A DNA stretch of 22,334 nt from SIG299 sp045531895 (GTDB taxonomy: Bacteria > Bacillota > Clostridia > Lachnospirales > Lachnospiraceae): assembly GCA_045531895.1 (NCBI GenBank), contig JAZSEW010000120.1:1-22334 (forward strand). The letters run 5' to 3'. Of this stretch, positions 15,453 to 22,327 are shown in pieces. Position numbers and translations under genes: made by a program. Position 1 is the stretch's first letter. Each line of letters opens with the position of its first letter. Under the pieces are notes generated by a model that had not been told where the DNA came from, did not search any database, and worked only from the letters and a program-made list of their open reading frames with translations.

Positions 15453-15475
15453 GAGTAGTTAATTCGTTTTTGCAT
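15434..15475 (-). CDS. Leader peptide of the methyltransferase (MQKRINYSVQFTH)
   Basis: A 13-codon open frame starts with ATG 6 bases after a perfect GGAGG (15482-15486) and stops with TGA at 15434-15436. Its codons for S-V-Q overlap the outer 5' arm of the leader hairpin and its stop codon lies in the inner arm, so a ribosome on it would open the structure. The frame is too short for statistical support. The call rests on the ideal ribosome site and on the overlap with the hairpin, an arrangement like that of inducible resistance genes such as erm. Confidence 0.5.
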   Translation of the reverse strand: MQKRINYSVQFTH

Positions 15476-15509
15476 CTTTGACCTCCGAAAGGGAATAAAT
15501 AATAACAAG

Positions 15510-15515
15510 AGTATA
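15510..15515 (-). promoter_or_regulatory. Probable -10 box of the methyltransferase transcript
   Basis: TATACT on the minus strand, with TGC just upstream giving an extended -10. No good -35 box is seen. It lies about 25 bases ahead of the leader-peptide ribosome site. Confidence 0.4.
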
Positions 15516-15574
15516 GCACAGAATTTTGAATTATAAAAGAAAGAAATTAACTGCCAGAATTTTTATAAAATTAC

Positions 15575-15603
15575 TTGACAAATTGATTGCATAATGCTAT
15601 ACT
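15575..15603 (+). promoter_or_regulatory. Promoter of the T-box/alaS transcript
   Basis: A consensus TTGACA (15575-15580) and TATACT (15598-15603) are exactly 17 bp apart, divergent from the methyltransferase promoter. Confidence 0.8.
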
Positions 15604-15609
15604 CACAAA

Positions 15610-15894
15610 CAATTCAAAACAAAAAGGCTTTGACGAGGAGTAGTAAGTATTAGGAATTTTCCAGAGAGAAGATGGTTGGTGCGAATCTTCATTGAACTAA
15701 TTCTGAAGCAGCCTCTGAGCTGTGGACCGAACAGGTTATCTTAGTAGGCTTCAACGGAGTTCCCCCGTTAACGAAGGAAGCAATATCGGAGAAATCCCGT
15801 ATTGGCAGAGTGCAGAGAAATCTGAAATTAGGTGGTAACACGGACAGAAAAGTTCGCCCTAGGTTGAAATTATTTTCAGCTTGGGGCGTTTTTT
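15610..15894 (+). promoter_or_regulatory. T-box riboswitch, probably tRNA-Ala responsive
   Basis: The leader has the T-box hallmarks in order. These are an AGAGAG-GGTTGGTG distal stem I segment (15664-15681), a specifier region at about 15705-15716 containing GCAGCC with two in-register alanine codons, GCA at 15708 and GCC at 15711, and the T-box sequence AGGTGGTAACACGG (15830-15843). The bulge TGGT (15833-15836) would pair with an ACCA tRNA end, matching the A discriminator of tRNA-Ala. The transcript then meets a terminator hairpin (15855-15888) with a TTTTTT tail, so uncharged tRNA-Ala should allow read-through into alaS. Which of the two codons is the specifier cannot be settled by eye. 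Confidence 0.9.
15855..15894 (+). terminator. T-box-controlled terminator
   Basis: CGCCC (15855-15859) pairs with GGGCG (15884-15888), and inner bases GGTTGAAA pair imperfectly with TTTCAGCT, followed by TTTTTT. It overlaps the antiterminator side of the T-box. Confidence 0.85.
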
Positions 15895-16019
15895 GCGTAT
15901 ATAAGCAAAGTTTTGTTATGTGGACACAGATGGAAATGTATTTCCAATCTGTGTCTATATAACAGAACGCGCAACGCGACTGAGGAAATCCGAAGGATTT
16001 TCGAAGTGTTTATATACGC
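15895..16019. repeat. MITE-like element with inverted ends between T-box and alaS
   Basis: A 125-bp segment begins GCGTATATAAGCA and ends TGTTTATATACGC; these ends are inverted repeats matching at 12 of 13 positions. Inside is a long hairpin (GACACAGAT/ATCTGTGTC at 15923-15931 and 15947-15955, with GGAAAT/ATTTCC inside and further pairing outside to 15911 and 15967). There follow a CGCG-CAA-CGCG mini-hairpin and a GGAAATCC/GGATTTTC hairpin. It has no coding capacity. It looks like a small non-autonomous mobile or dispersed repeat. Only one copy is in the window, so mobility is inferred. Confidence 0.45.
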
Positions 16020-16045
16020 TATTAAAGAAAAGGAGGAAAAAATAA

Positions 16046-17818
16046 ATGACAGCACAAGAACTTCGAACCATGTATGTGAACTTTTTTAAAGAAAGGGGGC
16101 ATCAGGAAATCGCGTCTGCGTCACTTCTCCCGGAAAATGATCCGACCGTCCTGTTCACCACAGCAGGAATGCATCCGTTGGTACCGTATTTGCTTGGTGA
16201 AAAGCATCCGGCAGGAAAGAGACTTACCGATATACAAAAGTGTGTTAGAACTGAAGATATTGACGAGGTTGGAGATGACACCCATTGCACATTTTTTGAA
16301 ATGCTTGGAAACTGGTCACTGGGAGATTATTTTAAGAAGGAATCCATTTCCATGAGCTTTGAATTTCTGACAAAGCATTTAAATATTCCGGTGGAGCGGC
16401 TGGCTGTCACCGTATTTGAAGGAGATGAACTGGTGTTTGCTGATGAGGAAGCAGTAGGGATTTGGAAGAGTCTTGGACTTTCGGATGAGCAAATTTATCG
16501 CTATGGAAGAGAAGATAACTGGTGGGGACCGGCAGGGCAGACCGGACCATGCGGACCGGATACGGAAATCTTTTATGATATGGGAAAGCCAAAATGTGGA
16601 CCAAACTGTGGTCCATCCTGTCACTGCGGTAAGTATGTGGAGATTTGGAATAATGTCTTTATGCAGTTTAACAAGGAGGCAGACGGAAGTTTTACGGAAT
16701 TAAAACAAAAGAATGTGGATACGGGAATGGGATTAGAGCGTGTGCTTACCATATTCAACGGTAAAACCAATGTATACGATACGGAGCTGTTTCAGCCGGT
16801 TATGAAGAAATTGGAGGAAGCCCTTGTCGGAGAAGGAAAGGAGCTTTCTACAAGGGAAAAGAGAATCATCTGCGAGCATATGAGAACGACTACATTTATC
16901 CTTGGTGATCCAATGAAAATCAGCCCGTCGAATACGGAGCAGGGCTATATTTTGCGAAGATTAATTCGTAGAATTATTCGCCTGTTTAAGAAAGCGGAGA
17001 TTAACACGAATTATCTTTGTGAGCTTTCGGAAGTACTCATTGACCAGTACGGTCCGGTGTATCCGGAACTTACCGAAAACAGAGAATTTATCTTGGAGCA
17101 ACTTGAAAAGGAATATAACCTGTTTTCCAAGACTTTGGATGATGGATTAAAGAAAGCGAATTGGTATTTGGATAATCTTACACAGGGCGGGATTCTTAGT
17201 GGAGAACTGGCATTCAAGTTGTACGATACCTATGGATTTCCAATTGAATTCACATCAGAACTTGCTTCGGAAAGAGGATTTCTGGTGGACATGGAAGGAT
17301 TTCATAAGAAGTTTGAGGAGCATCAGGAAAAATCCAGACAAGGAGCCGCAGGGAAATTCGCAGGTGGTCTGGCTGACAACAATGAGCAGACGGCAAGACT
17401 TCACACTGCAACCCATTTGCTAAATGGCGCACTGCGAAAAATTCTTGGCGATGAAGTATCCCAACGGGGAAGCAACATTACTTCCGAGCGTTTACGCTTT
17501 GACTTTTCCTTTGGGCGGAAAGTAACAAGGGAAGAACTGGAACAGGTGGAAGTCATTGTAAATGAAGCAATTCAAAAAAATATTGATGTGATTCTGGAGG
17601 AGATGTCTCCGGAGCAGGCTTACGAAGAAGGTGCAATCGGTGTCTTTTCCGGCAAGTACGGAGATATTGTAAAGGTGTACACCATTCCGGGATATTCTAA
17701 GGAAATTTGCGGCGGACCACATGCCAAGAATACCGGAGAACTGGTTTCTTTTAAGATTAAGAAGGAGGAGGCTTCTTCGGCAGGAGTCAGAAGAATTAAG
17801 GCGGTGATAGGGGAGTAA
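16046..17818 (+). CDS. alaS: Alanyl-tRNA synthetase, short form without C-Ala domain
   Basis: The 590-residue protein carries the class II aminoacylation core (FTTAGMHPLVPYL near 37-49, GRED/GPAGQTGPCGPDTEIF near 154-176, TGMGLERV near 227). It also has the editing domain with zinc motifs HTATH (453-457) and CGGPH (555-559). A cysteine-rich insert CGPNCGPSCHC (184-194) may bind another metal. Normal bacterial AlaRS has about 870 residues; here the DHHA1/C-Ala part is absent, and the frame ends cleanly before a terminator. It charges tRNA-Ala and can probably clear mischarged Ser or Gly. AGGAGG lies at 16031-16036. The T-box upstream makes expression depend on uncharged tRNA-Ala. It may be a second, auxiliary AlaRS. 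Confidence 0.93.
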   Translation: MTAQELRTMYVNFFKERGHQEIASASLLPENDPTVLFTTAGMHPLVPYLLGEKHPAGKRLTDIQKCVRTEDIDEVGDDTHCTFFEMLGNWSLGDYFKKESISMSFEFLTKHLNIPVERLAVTVFEGDELVFADEEAVGIWKSLGLSDEQIYRYGREDNWWGPAGQTGPCGPDTEIFYDMGKPKCGPNCGPSCHCGKYVEIWNNVFMQFNKEADGSFTELKQKNVDTGMGLERVLTIFNGKTNVYDTELFQPVMKKLEEALVGEGKELSTREKRIICEHMRTTTFILGDPMKISPSNTEQGYILRRLIRRIIRLFKKAEINTNYLCELSEVLIDQYGPVYPELTENREFILEQLEKEYNLFSKTLDDGLKKANWYLDNLTQGGILSGELAFKLYDTYGFPIEFTSELASERGFLVDMEGFHKKFEEHQEKSRQGAAGKFAGGLADNNEQTARLHTATHLLNGALRKILGDEVSQRGSNITSERLRFDFSFGRKVTREELEQVEVIVNEAIQKNIDVILEEMSPEQAYEEGAIGVFSGKYGDIVKVYTIPGYSKEICGGPHAKNTGELVSFKIKKEEASSAGVRRIKAVIGE

Positions 17819-17868
17819 AAAAAGAAACCTGCCCTTTTTCCAAAAGCATGGAGAAAAGGGTAGGTTTC
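17817..17868 (-). terminator. Convergent terminator between alaS and the YbjQ gene
   Basis: GAAACCTGCCCTTTTTCC (17824-17841) pairs with the imperfect complement at 17850-17868. Read on the minus strand the hairpin is followed by a run of seven T, so it strongly ends the YbjQ transcript; on the plus strand the U-run is weak. Confidence 0.8.
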
Positions 17869-17894
17869 CTTCTTTATGTACGGTATGCAGATTG

Positions 17895-18206
17895 TTACAT
17901 GAATTTAACCGCAGTACCGTAAGCAATAACTTCGGCTGCACCCTGCATAATAGCAGAAGAAGCGTAACGAATGTTAACGATAGCATCTGCTCCCAGGGCT
18001 TCTGCTTCCTCGACCATTCTCTTGGTGGCGATAGCACGGGCTTCGTTCATCATTTCATTGTAGGCTTTTAATTCACCGCCAACTAAGGTTTTGAAGCTTT
18101 GGGCAATGTCCTTTCCTACATGCTTGGACTGAATGGTGCTTCCTTTAACGATGGACAGCATCTCCAGTTCCTTTCCGGTAATGTAATCAGTATTTACTAA
18201 TATCAT
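17895..18206 (-). CDS. YbjQ/UPF0145 family protein
   Basis: A 103-residue heavy-metal-binding-like (YbjQ, DUF74) protein. The family pattern is clear: strand ILVNTDYITGKELEMLSIVKGSTIQSKH, then helix EARAIATKRMVEEAEALGADAIVNIRY, then AEVIAYGTAVKF. Related proteins form ring-shaped oligomers; the cellular role is unknown. The start is either ATG 18206 or an in-frame GTG at 18215; GGAAGG at about 18217-18222 fits the ATG better. The 5' end overlaps the 3' end of the small membrane protein gene, so the two are translationally coupled. Confidence 0.88.
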   Translation of the reverse strand: MILVNTDYITGKELEMLSIVKGSTIQSKHVGKDIAQSFKTLVGGELKAYNEMMNEARAIATKRMVEEAEALGADAIVNIRYASSAIMQGAAEVIAYGTAVKFM

Positions 18207-18411
18207 CCTCTTCACCCTTCCTTATTTCATTTATTCTTTCTATGCAAACCTTGACAAGCAATGCGCAAAAAGCCAGAGGTATAAGTCCAAGAAGCAGTTT
18301 CCAGATACCATCCAGCAGAGCAATTAAAATGCCAAAGTAAACAACGTAGTATAGTATCAAAAGCACAGTAATAATAATCGGTGCTATCATTTTTTTAGCG
18401 TGAGATTTCAT
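18187..18411 (-). CDS. Small membrane protein with two transmembrane helices
   Basis: A 74-residue protein with two hydrophobic helices (about residues 9-31 and 38-56) and a charged C-terminal tail (ERINEIRKGEEDDISKY). No family is recognised. AAGGAG lies 7 bases before the start codon and a perfect promoter lies upstream. Its last codons overlap the start of the YbjQ gene by about 20 bases, which suggests that the two proteins act together, possibly with YbjQ at the membrane. Confidence 0.72.
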   Translation of the reverse strand: MKSHAKKMIAPIIITVLLILYYVVYFGILIALLDGIWKLLLGLIPLAFCALLVKVCIERINEIRKGEEDDISKY

Positions 18412-18446
18412 AGGAATTCTCCTTTTCTATATCTAAATTTGTCTAT

Positions 18447-18475
18447 ATTATAACTTTTTTGAAAATTCATGTCAA
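18447..18475 (-). promoter_or_regulatory. Promoter of the membrane protein-YbjQ pair
   Basis: On the minus strand TTGACA (18470-18475) and TATAAT (18447-18452), both full consensus, are 17 bp apart. Confidence 0.85.
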
Positions 18476-18508
18476 TGAATGATGAACATTTTTCGGTGGG
18501 CTGTTTTG

Positions 18509-19243
18509 TTAAATGTATTCTTTAATTATTTCATAACCGTTTTCGGTTGCTTTCCATACTTTACCGTCAAACATACTGACAAACTGTGGTGTATTGTTCT
18601 CTACACGGATAAAACTTATTTTTAGAGTGTCAGCATCTGTTTTATTTTGTAGGAAGTAGACATCACCTTTGCTTTGGCTTGCATGTAGCAGAGTTGCGGA
18701 ATCAACCAAATCGGCACCGATATAGAAGGATGGGGCGAAATTATCACCGGAAAATGCACAGTGTGGAAAAACTGAAAAGTCCACTAAACCAAGTCCTTTT
18801 TCAATTCGTGTTTCGTTACTGCTTGGACCATCAGTTACCATAATAATATATTTTGACATATTCATGGCACCGGCACTGATACCCAGTGTGACACCTTGAT
18901 AGTTATGCAGCGCATCTTCCAGCTTATTTCGGAAAATAAATTCTTTTTGTGTAAACGGATATCCGCCCATAAAATATATTAAATTAGCATTTTTAATATA
19001 ATCGCATTGTTCTTCATAAGTCATGTCAGAAGAGAGGATAACGTGGTTGTTGAAAACAATTCCGGCTTCTGCCAACTGCTCTGCAAAGAAGGAAAGATGC
19101 ACCTGTATTTCCTCTTGATTTTCTGTACATGGAATCGCAACAAGGGAATTTTTTATCGGTAAATCGGCAGAAAGCAATTCACCAAATTTATTTACAAAAC
19201 TGTGCTCCATTCCGAAACCGCTGCAAAGATACTGTAGTGACAT
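18509..19243 (-). CDS. Peptidase S51 family protein (dipeptidase E-like)
   Basis: The 244-residue protein has the class I glutamine-amidotransferase-like fold of peptidase family S51. The nucleophile elbow GISAGAMNMS places the catalytic serine at S123, after the IYFMGGYPFTQ segment. H161 in VFPHCAF is a candidate general base. Characterised relatives cleave Asp-X dipeptides in the cytoplasm, while others degrade cyanophycin-like polymers. No signal peptide is present. AAGGAGG precedes the start codon. It is a single gene; no clear terminator follows before the next promoter. The family is firm and the substrate is open. Confidence 0.85.
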   Translation of the reverse strand: MSLQYLCSGFGMEHSFVNKFGELLSADLPIKNSLVAIPCTENQEEIQVHLSFFAEQLAEAGIVFNNHVILSSDMTYEEQCDYIKNANLIYFMGGYPFTQKEFIFRNKLEDALHNYQGVTLGISAGAMNMSKYIIMVTDGPSSNETRIEKGLGLVDFSVFPHCAFSGDNFAPSFYIGADLVDSATLLHASQSKGDVYFLQNKTDADTLKISFIRVENNTPQFVSMFDGKVWKATENGYEIIKEYI

Positions 19244-19275
19244 GCCTGAGTCCTCCTTCAGAAATTATTTTTATG

Positions 19276-19281
19276 ATTATA
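19276..19281 (-). promoter_or_regulatory. Extended -10 box for the S51 peptidase gene
   Basis: TATAAT on the minus strand with TGT just upstream, about 32 bases before the start codon. No matching -35 box is apparent at 17 bp. Confidence 0.5.
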
Positions 19282-19334
19282 ACATAGGTTTGCAATTTAG
19301 AAAAGAGAGAGTATTTAAATCGTAATTTTCCTAT

Positions 19335-19750
19335 AGCTGGTATTGTCTTCGCCGGAACTTCTCCGTCGATTCGATTTCTTGTGCATTTGTTTCGTGATGA
19401 CGTTCAGCACTTTTTCGGCAGGCTCCAAAGATGTGGTTTCTTTTTCTGATGGCTGTTGATGCACGTGGAGCCATCTGTTTGAGGTATCGGGATAATCACA
19501 ATTTTGTCAAGGATTTGAGTTGTGCAAAAAGCGCGGTAGCGCTTTTAAGAAAGATGCAGGGGGCACCTCTGGACAAATGCATTTGTCCATGAGTGCTCCT
19601 GTGTCTTTCTTGAAGGTACATCCATCGGATGTTTTGCACACTCAAATCAATAACAACTAATCCATAACTCTCCGATACCGAGTTATGGTCCACGGGAGAG
19701 AACAGCCATTATGCTAGAAAAAGAGACAATAGCTTTGGTAAGCACCCGTG
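19335..19750 (+). ncRNA. Candidate large structured RNA or mobile-element remnant
   Basis: This gene-free stretch of about 415 bases is dense with complementary segments. The main arm is GATTTGAGT-T-GTGCAAAA (19512-19529) with TTTTGCAC-ACTCAAATC (19632-19648), 17 bp. It encloses three hairpins: AGCGC/GCGCT with a GGTA loop (19530-19543); an 18-bp class arm (19547-19566 with 19593-19611) capped by the palindrome GGACAAATGCATTTGTCC (19571-19588); and ACATCC/GGATGT (19618-19632). A 9-bp hairpin CCATAACTC/GAGTTATGG follows (19662-19688); its loop CCGATACC is complementary to GGTATCGG at 19483-19490. TATTGTCT (19341-19348) can pair with AGACAATA (19724-19731), and GGCTCCA (19421-19427) with TGGAGCC (19466-19472). 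G-T pairs in the 18-bp arm favour the plus strand. Neither a good promoter nor a terminator is seen, and I do not recognise a known RNA class. Confidence 0.45.
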
Positions 19751-19815
19751 AAAAGTGGCTGAGTCATAAGAAACAAAGGGACAGGAAACTCTGGCTGGGA
19801 AGTTCTGTAAGAAAG

Positions 19816-19847
19816 CAAAAACAAGGGCTGCCGAAGACAGCCCTTGT
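19816..19847 (-). terminator. Intrinsic terminator of the uxaC operon
   Basis: On the minus strand a 10-bp stem ACAAGGGCTG/CAGCCCTTGT (19821-19830 and 19838-19847) is followed by a run of T, just after the uxaC stop codon. Confidence 0.9.
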
Positions 19848-19858
19848 GAAATCAATAA

Positions 19859-21259
19859 TTAGAAACCAAAGTAGTTCTTAGTATTGTAGTAAGAAATATC
19901 CTGTACCATCTTACCAAGGAATTCGATATCGTTTGGATACTCGCCGTTTTCTACCCAGGTACCAATTAAGTTACAAAGGATACGACGGAAGTATTCGTGT
20001 CTTGTGTAAGATAAGAAGCTTCTGGAGTCGGTAAGCATACCAACAAAGTTAGCCAGAAGACTTAAGTTTGCAAGAGAAGTCATCTGCTCGGTCATACCAA
20101 CCTTGTGGTCATTGAACCACCAAGCAGAACCCTGCTGAATTTTGCCAACGCAAGAAGCATCCTGGAAGCAGCCAAGAACGGTGCCGATGGCAGCGTTGTC
20201 GGTAGGGTTTAAGGAGTAGATGATGGTCTTTGGCAGCTGGTCGGTTGCATTTAAGGAATTTAAGAATGCAGCCATTTCAGCGGAAGAACCGTAAGTGTTG
20301 ATACAGTCATATCCGGTGTCAGGACCAAGCTGGTTGTAACGGAATACGTTGTTGTCACGCTTTGTGCCATAGTGAAGCTGCATTACCCAGCCAAGACGAT
20401 GGTATTCCTTACCCACGAAGCACATGAATGCGGTCTTGAATTGTAATTCTTCCATAGAGGAAGGAGTAGTGCCGGCAAGGCGCTTAGCAAAAATTGCTTC
20501 GATTTCTTCTGCAGTAGCAGGCTTATACATAACGTACTCTAATGCGTGGTCGGATACTAAACAGCCCATGGAAGCGAAGAAGTCCATACGAACCTTCAAT
20601 GCTTCACAAAGGGTAGCGAAGGAGTCGATCTTTACACCGCTGACAGTTTCTAACTTAGCGAGGTAATCAAGATATTCCGGCTTTTCAAGGTTCATGGCCT
20701 TGTCCGGACGCCAAGCAGGAAGAACCTTTACTTCGAAGGTTTCATCCTCGGCAATCTTTTTGTGCCATTCCAAGGAATCGATTGGGTCATCGGTGGTGCA
20801 GATGGTTTCTACATTAGACTGACGGATAATGTTACGAACAGTCATGGATGGATCTGCTAACTTCTTGTTACATACATCCCAAACCTCAGATGCAGTAGCA
20901 GGAGAGAGCGGCTTTTTGTAATCGAAGTAACGCTGTAATTCTAAATGGCTCCAGTGATAGAGTGGGTTGCCGATAGCCTTCTGAAGAGTAGCTGCCCACT
21001 TTTCGAACTTTTCATAGTCGGAAGCGTCACCTGTGATGAACTTTTCATCAATGCCGTTAGTTCTCATCTGACGCCACTTGTAGTGGTCACCGCCAAGCCA
21101 TACCTGAGTGATGGTGTCGAACTGACGGTCCTCTGCAATTTCCTGAGGATTGATATGGCAGTGGTAGTCGATAATCGGTACCTTCTTTGCATAGTCATGG
21201 TACAGAGTTTTTGCTGTGTCGTTGGATAATAAAAAATCGTCATCCATAAATGGTTTCAT
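19859..21259 (-). CDS. uxaC: Uronate isomerase
   Basis: The 466-residue enzyme converts D-galacturonate to tagaturonate and D-glucuronate to fructuronate, the entry step of the isomerase pathway of hexuronate use. It belongs to the amidohydrolase superfamily: IIDYHCHINP has the metal-ligand H33 and H35. The family blocks HYGTKRDNN, GSAWWFNDHKVGMTEQM and MLTDSRSFLSYTRHEYFRR are intact, and the length is normal. AGGAGG precedes the start codon. It lies 17 bases after the LacI regulator gene and is probably cotranscribed with it. It links the pectin-degrading genes elsewhere in the window to central metabolism; uxaB, uxaA and the KDG genes are not here. Confidence 0.97.
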   Translation of the reverse strand: MKPFMDDDFLLSNDTAKTLYHDYAKKVPIIDYHCHINPQEIAEDRQFDTITQVWLGGDHYKWRQMRTNGIDEKFITGDASDYEKFEKWAATLQKAIGNPLYHWSHLELQRYFDYKKPLSPATASEVWDVCNKKLADPSMTVRNIIRQSNVETICTTDDPIDSLEWHKKIAEDETFEVKVLPAWRPDKAMNLEKPEYLDYLAKLETVSGVKIDSFATLCEALKVRMDFFASMGCLVSDHALEYVMYKPATAEEIEAIFAKRLAGTTPSSMEELQFKTAFMCFVGKEYHRLGWVMQLHYGTKRDNNVFRYNQLGPDTGYDCINTYGSSAEMAAFLNSLNATDQLPKTIIYSLNPTDNAAIGTVLGCFQDASCVGKIQQGSAWWFNDHKVGMTEQMTSLANLSLLANFVGMLTDSRSFLSYTRHEYFRRILCNLIGTWVENGEYPNDIEFLGKMVQDISYYNTKNYFGF

Positions 21260-21276
21260 AGTTTTTTCCTCCTAAA

Positions 21277-22278
21277 TTAAAAATTTGTAGTTTCACGAAT
21301 GACAATGTCATTAGAGATCGTAGTTTTGTTTGGAACATCGTTGCCGTCAAGTACCCGCATCAGTGTGTTGATGGTAGTCATGCAGAGTGTTTCTACGTGA
21401 TTATCAATGGTGGTGATTTCCGGGTCGGTACAGCTGGACAAAATGGAGTTGTTGTAGCCAATGATGGCAATATCATCAGGAACGGATATGCCTTTCTGCT
21501 TTGCAAACTTCATGGCTGCCACGGCGAGTTGATCTTCTGAAGCTACAACTGCATCAAAGCGCAGACCTTTTTCGTATTGCTCCAGAAGAATTTCTTTTGT
21601 TTGGGTGATGTCATTTGGACAGGAAATCATCAGTTCTTCCCGGATAGTACGGTCAGCTGCCGCAATACTGTTTTTGTAGCCGGACAGCTTTTGCAGACCA
21701 CTGTAGGAACGGGATGTATATAAATAAAGAATGTTTTCACGTTCCTGTTCGATAAGTCGGTTGGTAACATCGTATACTGCCTGATAATCGTCACACAGAG
21801 TGCAGTAAATGTTTTGATGGTTAATATAGCCGTTGATTACCATGATTGGAATATTATCTGCAGCAGTAGTGAGGTAGGCATTGTCTTTTTTTGTGGATTC
21901 CAAAAAGCTGGAACCTACCAGAATAATTGCATCTACACGTTTACTGAGTAGTAACTGTAAATATTTCTGCTTATTAATAAGGTCGTAACCGGTGCAACAC
22001 AGGAAAGAGTCATAGCCGCATTTCCTTAAATTTTGCTCTAAATAGTATACGGCATTTGCCAGAAAAGGGTCAGAGGAATCAGCACACATGATACCGATGG
22101 TATGCATGGTATTAAGACCAAGTCCTCTGGCAAAGACATTCGGAGTATATCCGATTTCTTTCATTACATTCATTACTTTTTGCCGGGTTGGTTCACTGAC
22201 GTTGGGATTCCCGTTTAACACGCGGGAAACGGTGGCAATGGAAACGCCGGCTTTTTCTGATACATCATATATGTTCAT
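21277..22278 (-). CDS. LacI-family transcriptional regulator of the uxaC operon
   Basis: The 333-residue protein has an N-terminal helix-turn-helix (IYDVSEKAGVSIATVSRVLN, residues 3-22), the hinge helix region near YTPNVFARGL and a periplasmic-binding-like effector domain ending in the usual IIGYNNSILSSCTDPEITTI block. The start at 22278 has GGAGA at about 22287-22291. Its position just before uxaC suggests that it represses uronate genes and is relieved by a uronate or KDG-type ligand, like KdgR-type regulators; this is inference. A palindrome just upstream is a possible autoregulatory operator. Confidence 0.92.
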   Translation of the reverse strand: MNIYDVSEKAGVSIATVSRVLNGNPNVSEPTRQKVMNVMKEIGYTPNVFARGLGLNTMHTIGIMCADSSDPFLANAVYYLEQNLRKCGYDSFLCCTGYDLINKQKYLQLLLSKRVDAIILVGSSFLESTKKDNAYLTTAADNIPIMVINGYINHQNIYCTLCDDYQAVYDVTNRLIEQERENILYLYTSRSYSGLQKLSGYKNSIAAADRTIREELMISCPNDITQTKEILLEQYEKGLRFDAVVASEDQLAVAAMKFAKQKGISVPDDIAIIGYNNSILSSCTDPEITTIDNHVETLCMTTINTLMRVLDGNDVPNKTTISNDIVIRETTNF

Positions 22279-22304
22279 AACGCTATCTCCGTTCTTTTGT
22301 TTTA

Positions 22305-22327
22305 TTGAAAGAGTTTTCAGCTTTCAA
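22305..22327. promoter_or_regulatory. Candidate operator upstream of the LacI gene
   Basis: TGAAA-N4-TTTCA (22306-22319) lies within the larger inverted repeat TTGAAAG-N9-CTTTCAA (22305-22327), about 28 bases upstream of the LacI start codon. LacI-type regulators commonly bind short palindromes of this size. The promoter itself lies at or beyond the window edge. Confidence 0.4.

Noticed and set aside
15337..15519. Minus-strand 60-codon frame overlapping the methyltransferase leader
   Set aside because: It starts before the leader ribosome site without one of its own, and overlaps the methyltransferase start in another frame; the short 13-codon frame is better supported.
19315..19506. Minus-strand open stretch of 63 codons, Lys/Arg-rich near its end
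   Set aside because: It has no plausible start or ribosome site in the window. A transposase or other gene remnant is possible but I could not recognise a family, so I did not call it.
19496..19693. Minus-strand frame of 65 codons through the structured block
   Set aside because: Its sequence is largely the reading of perfect hairpin arms, it has no ribosome binding site, and its ends do not match gene-like spacing.
19711..19889. Plus-strand frame starting MLEKETIALV
   Set aside because: It runs through the uxaC terminator and into the antisense of uxaC, with the nearest purine stretch about 10 bases off, so coding is unlikely.
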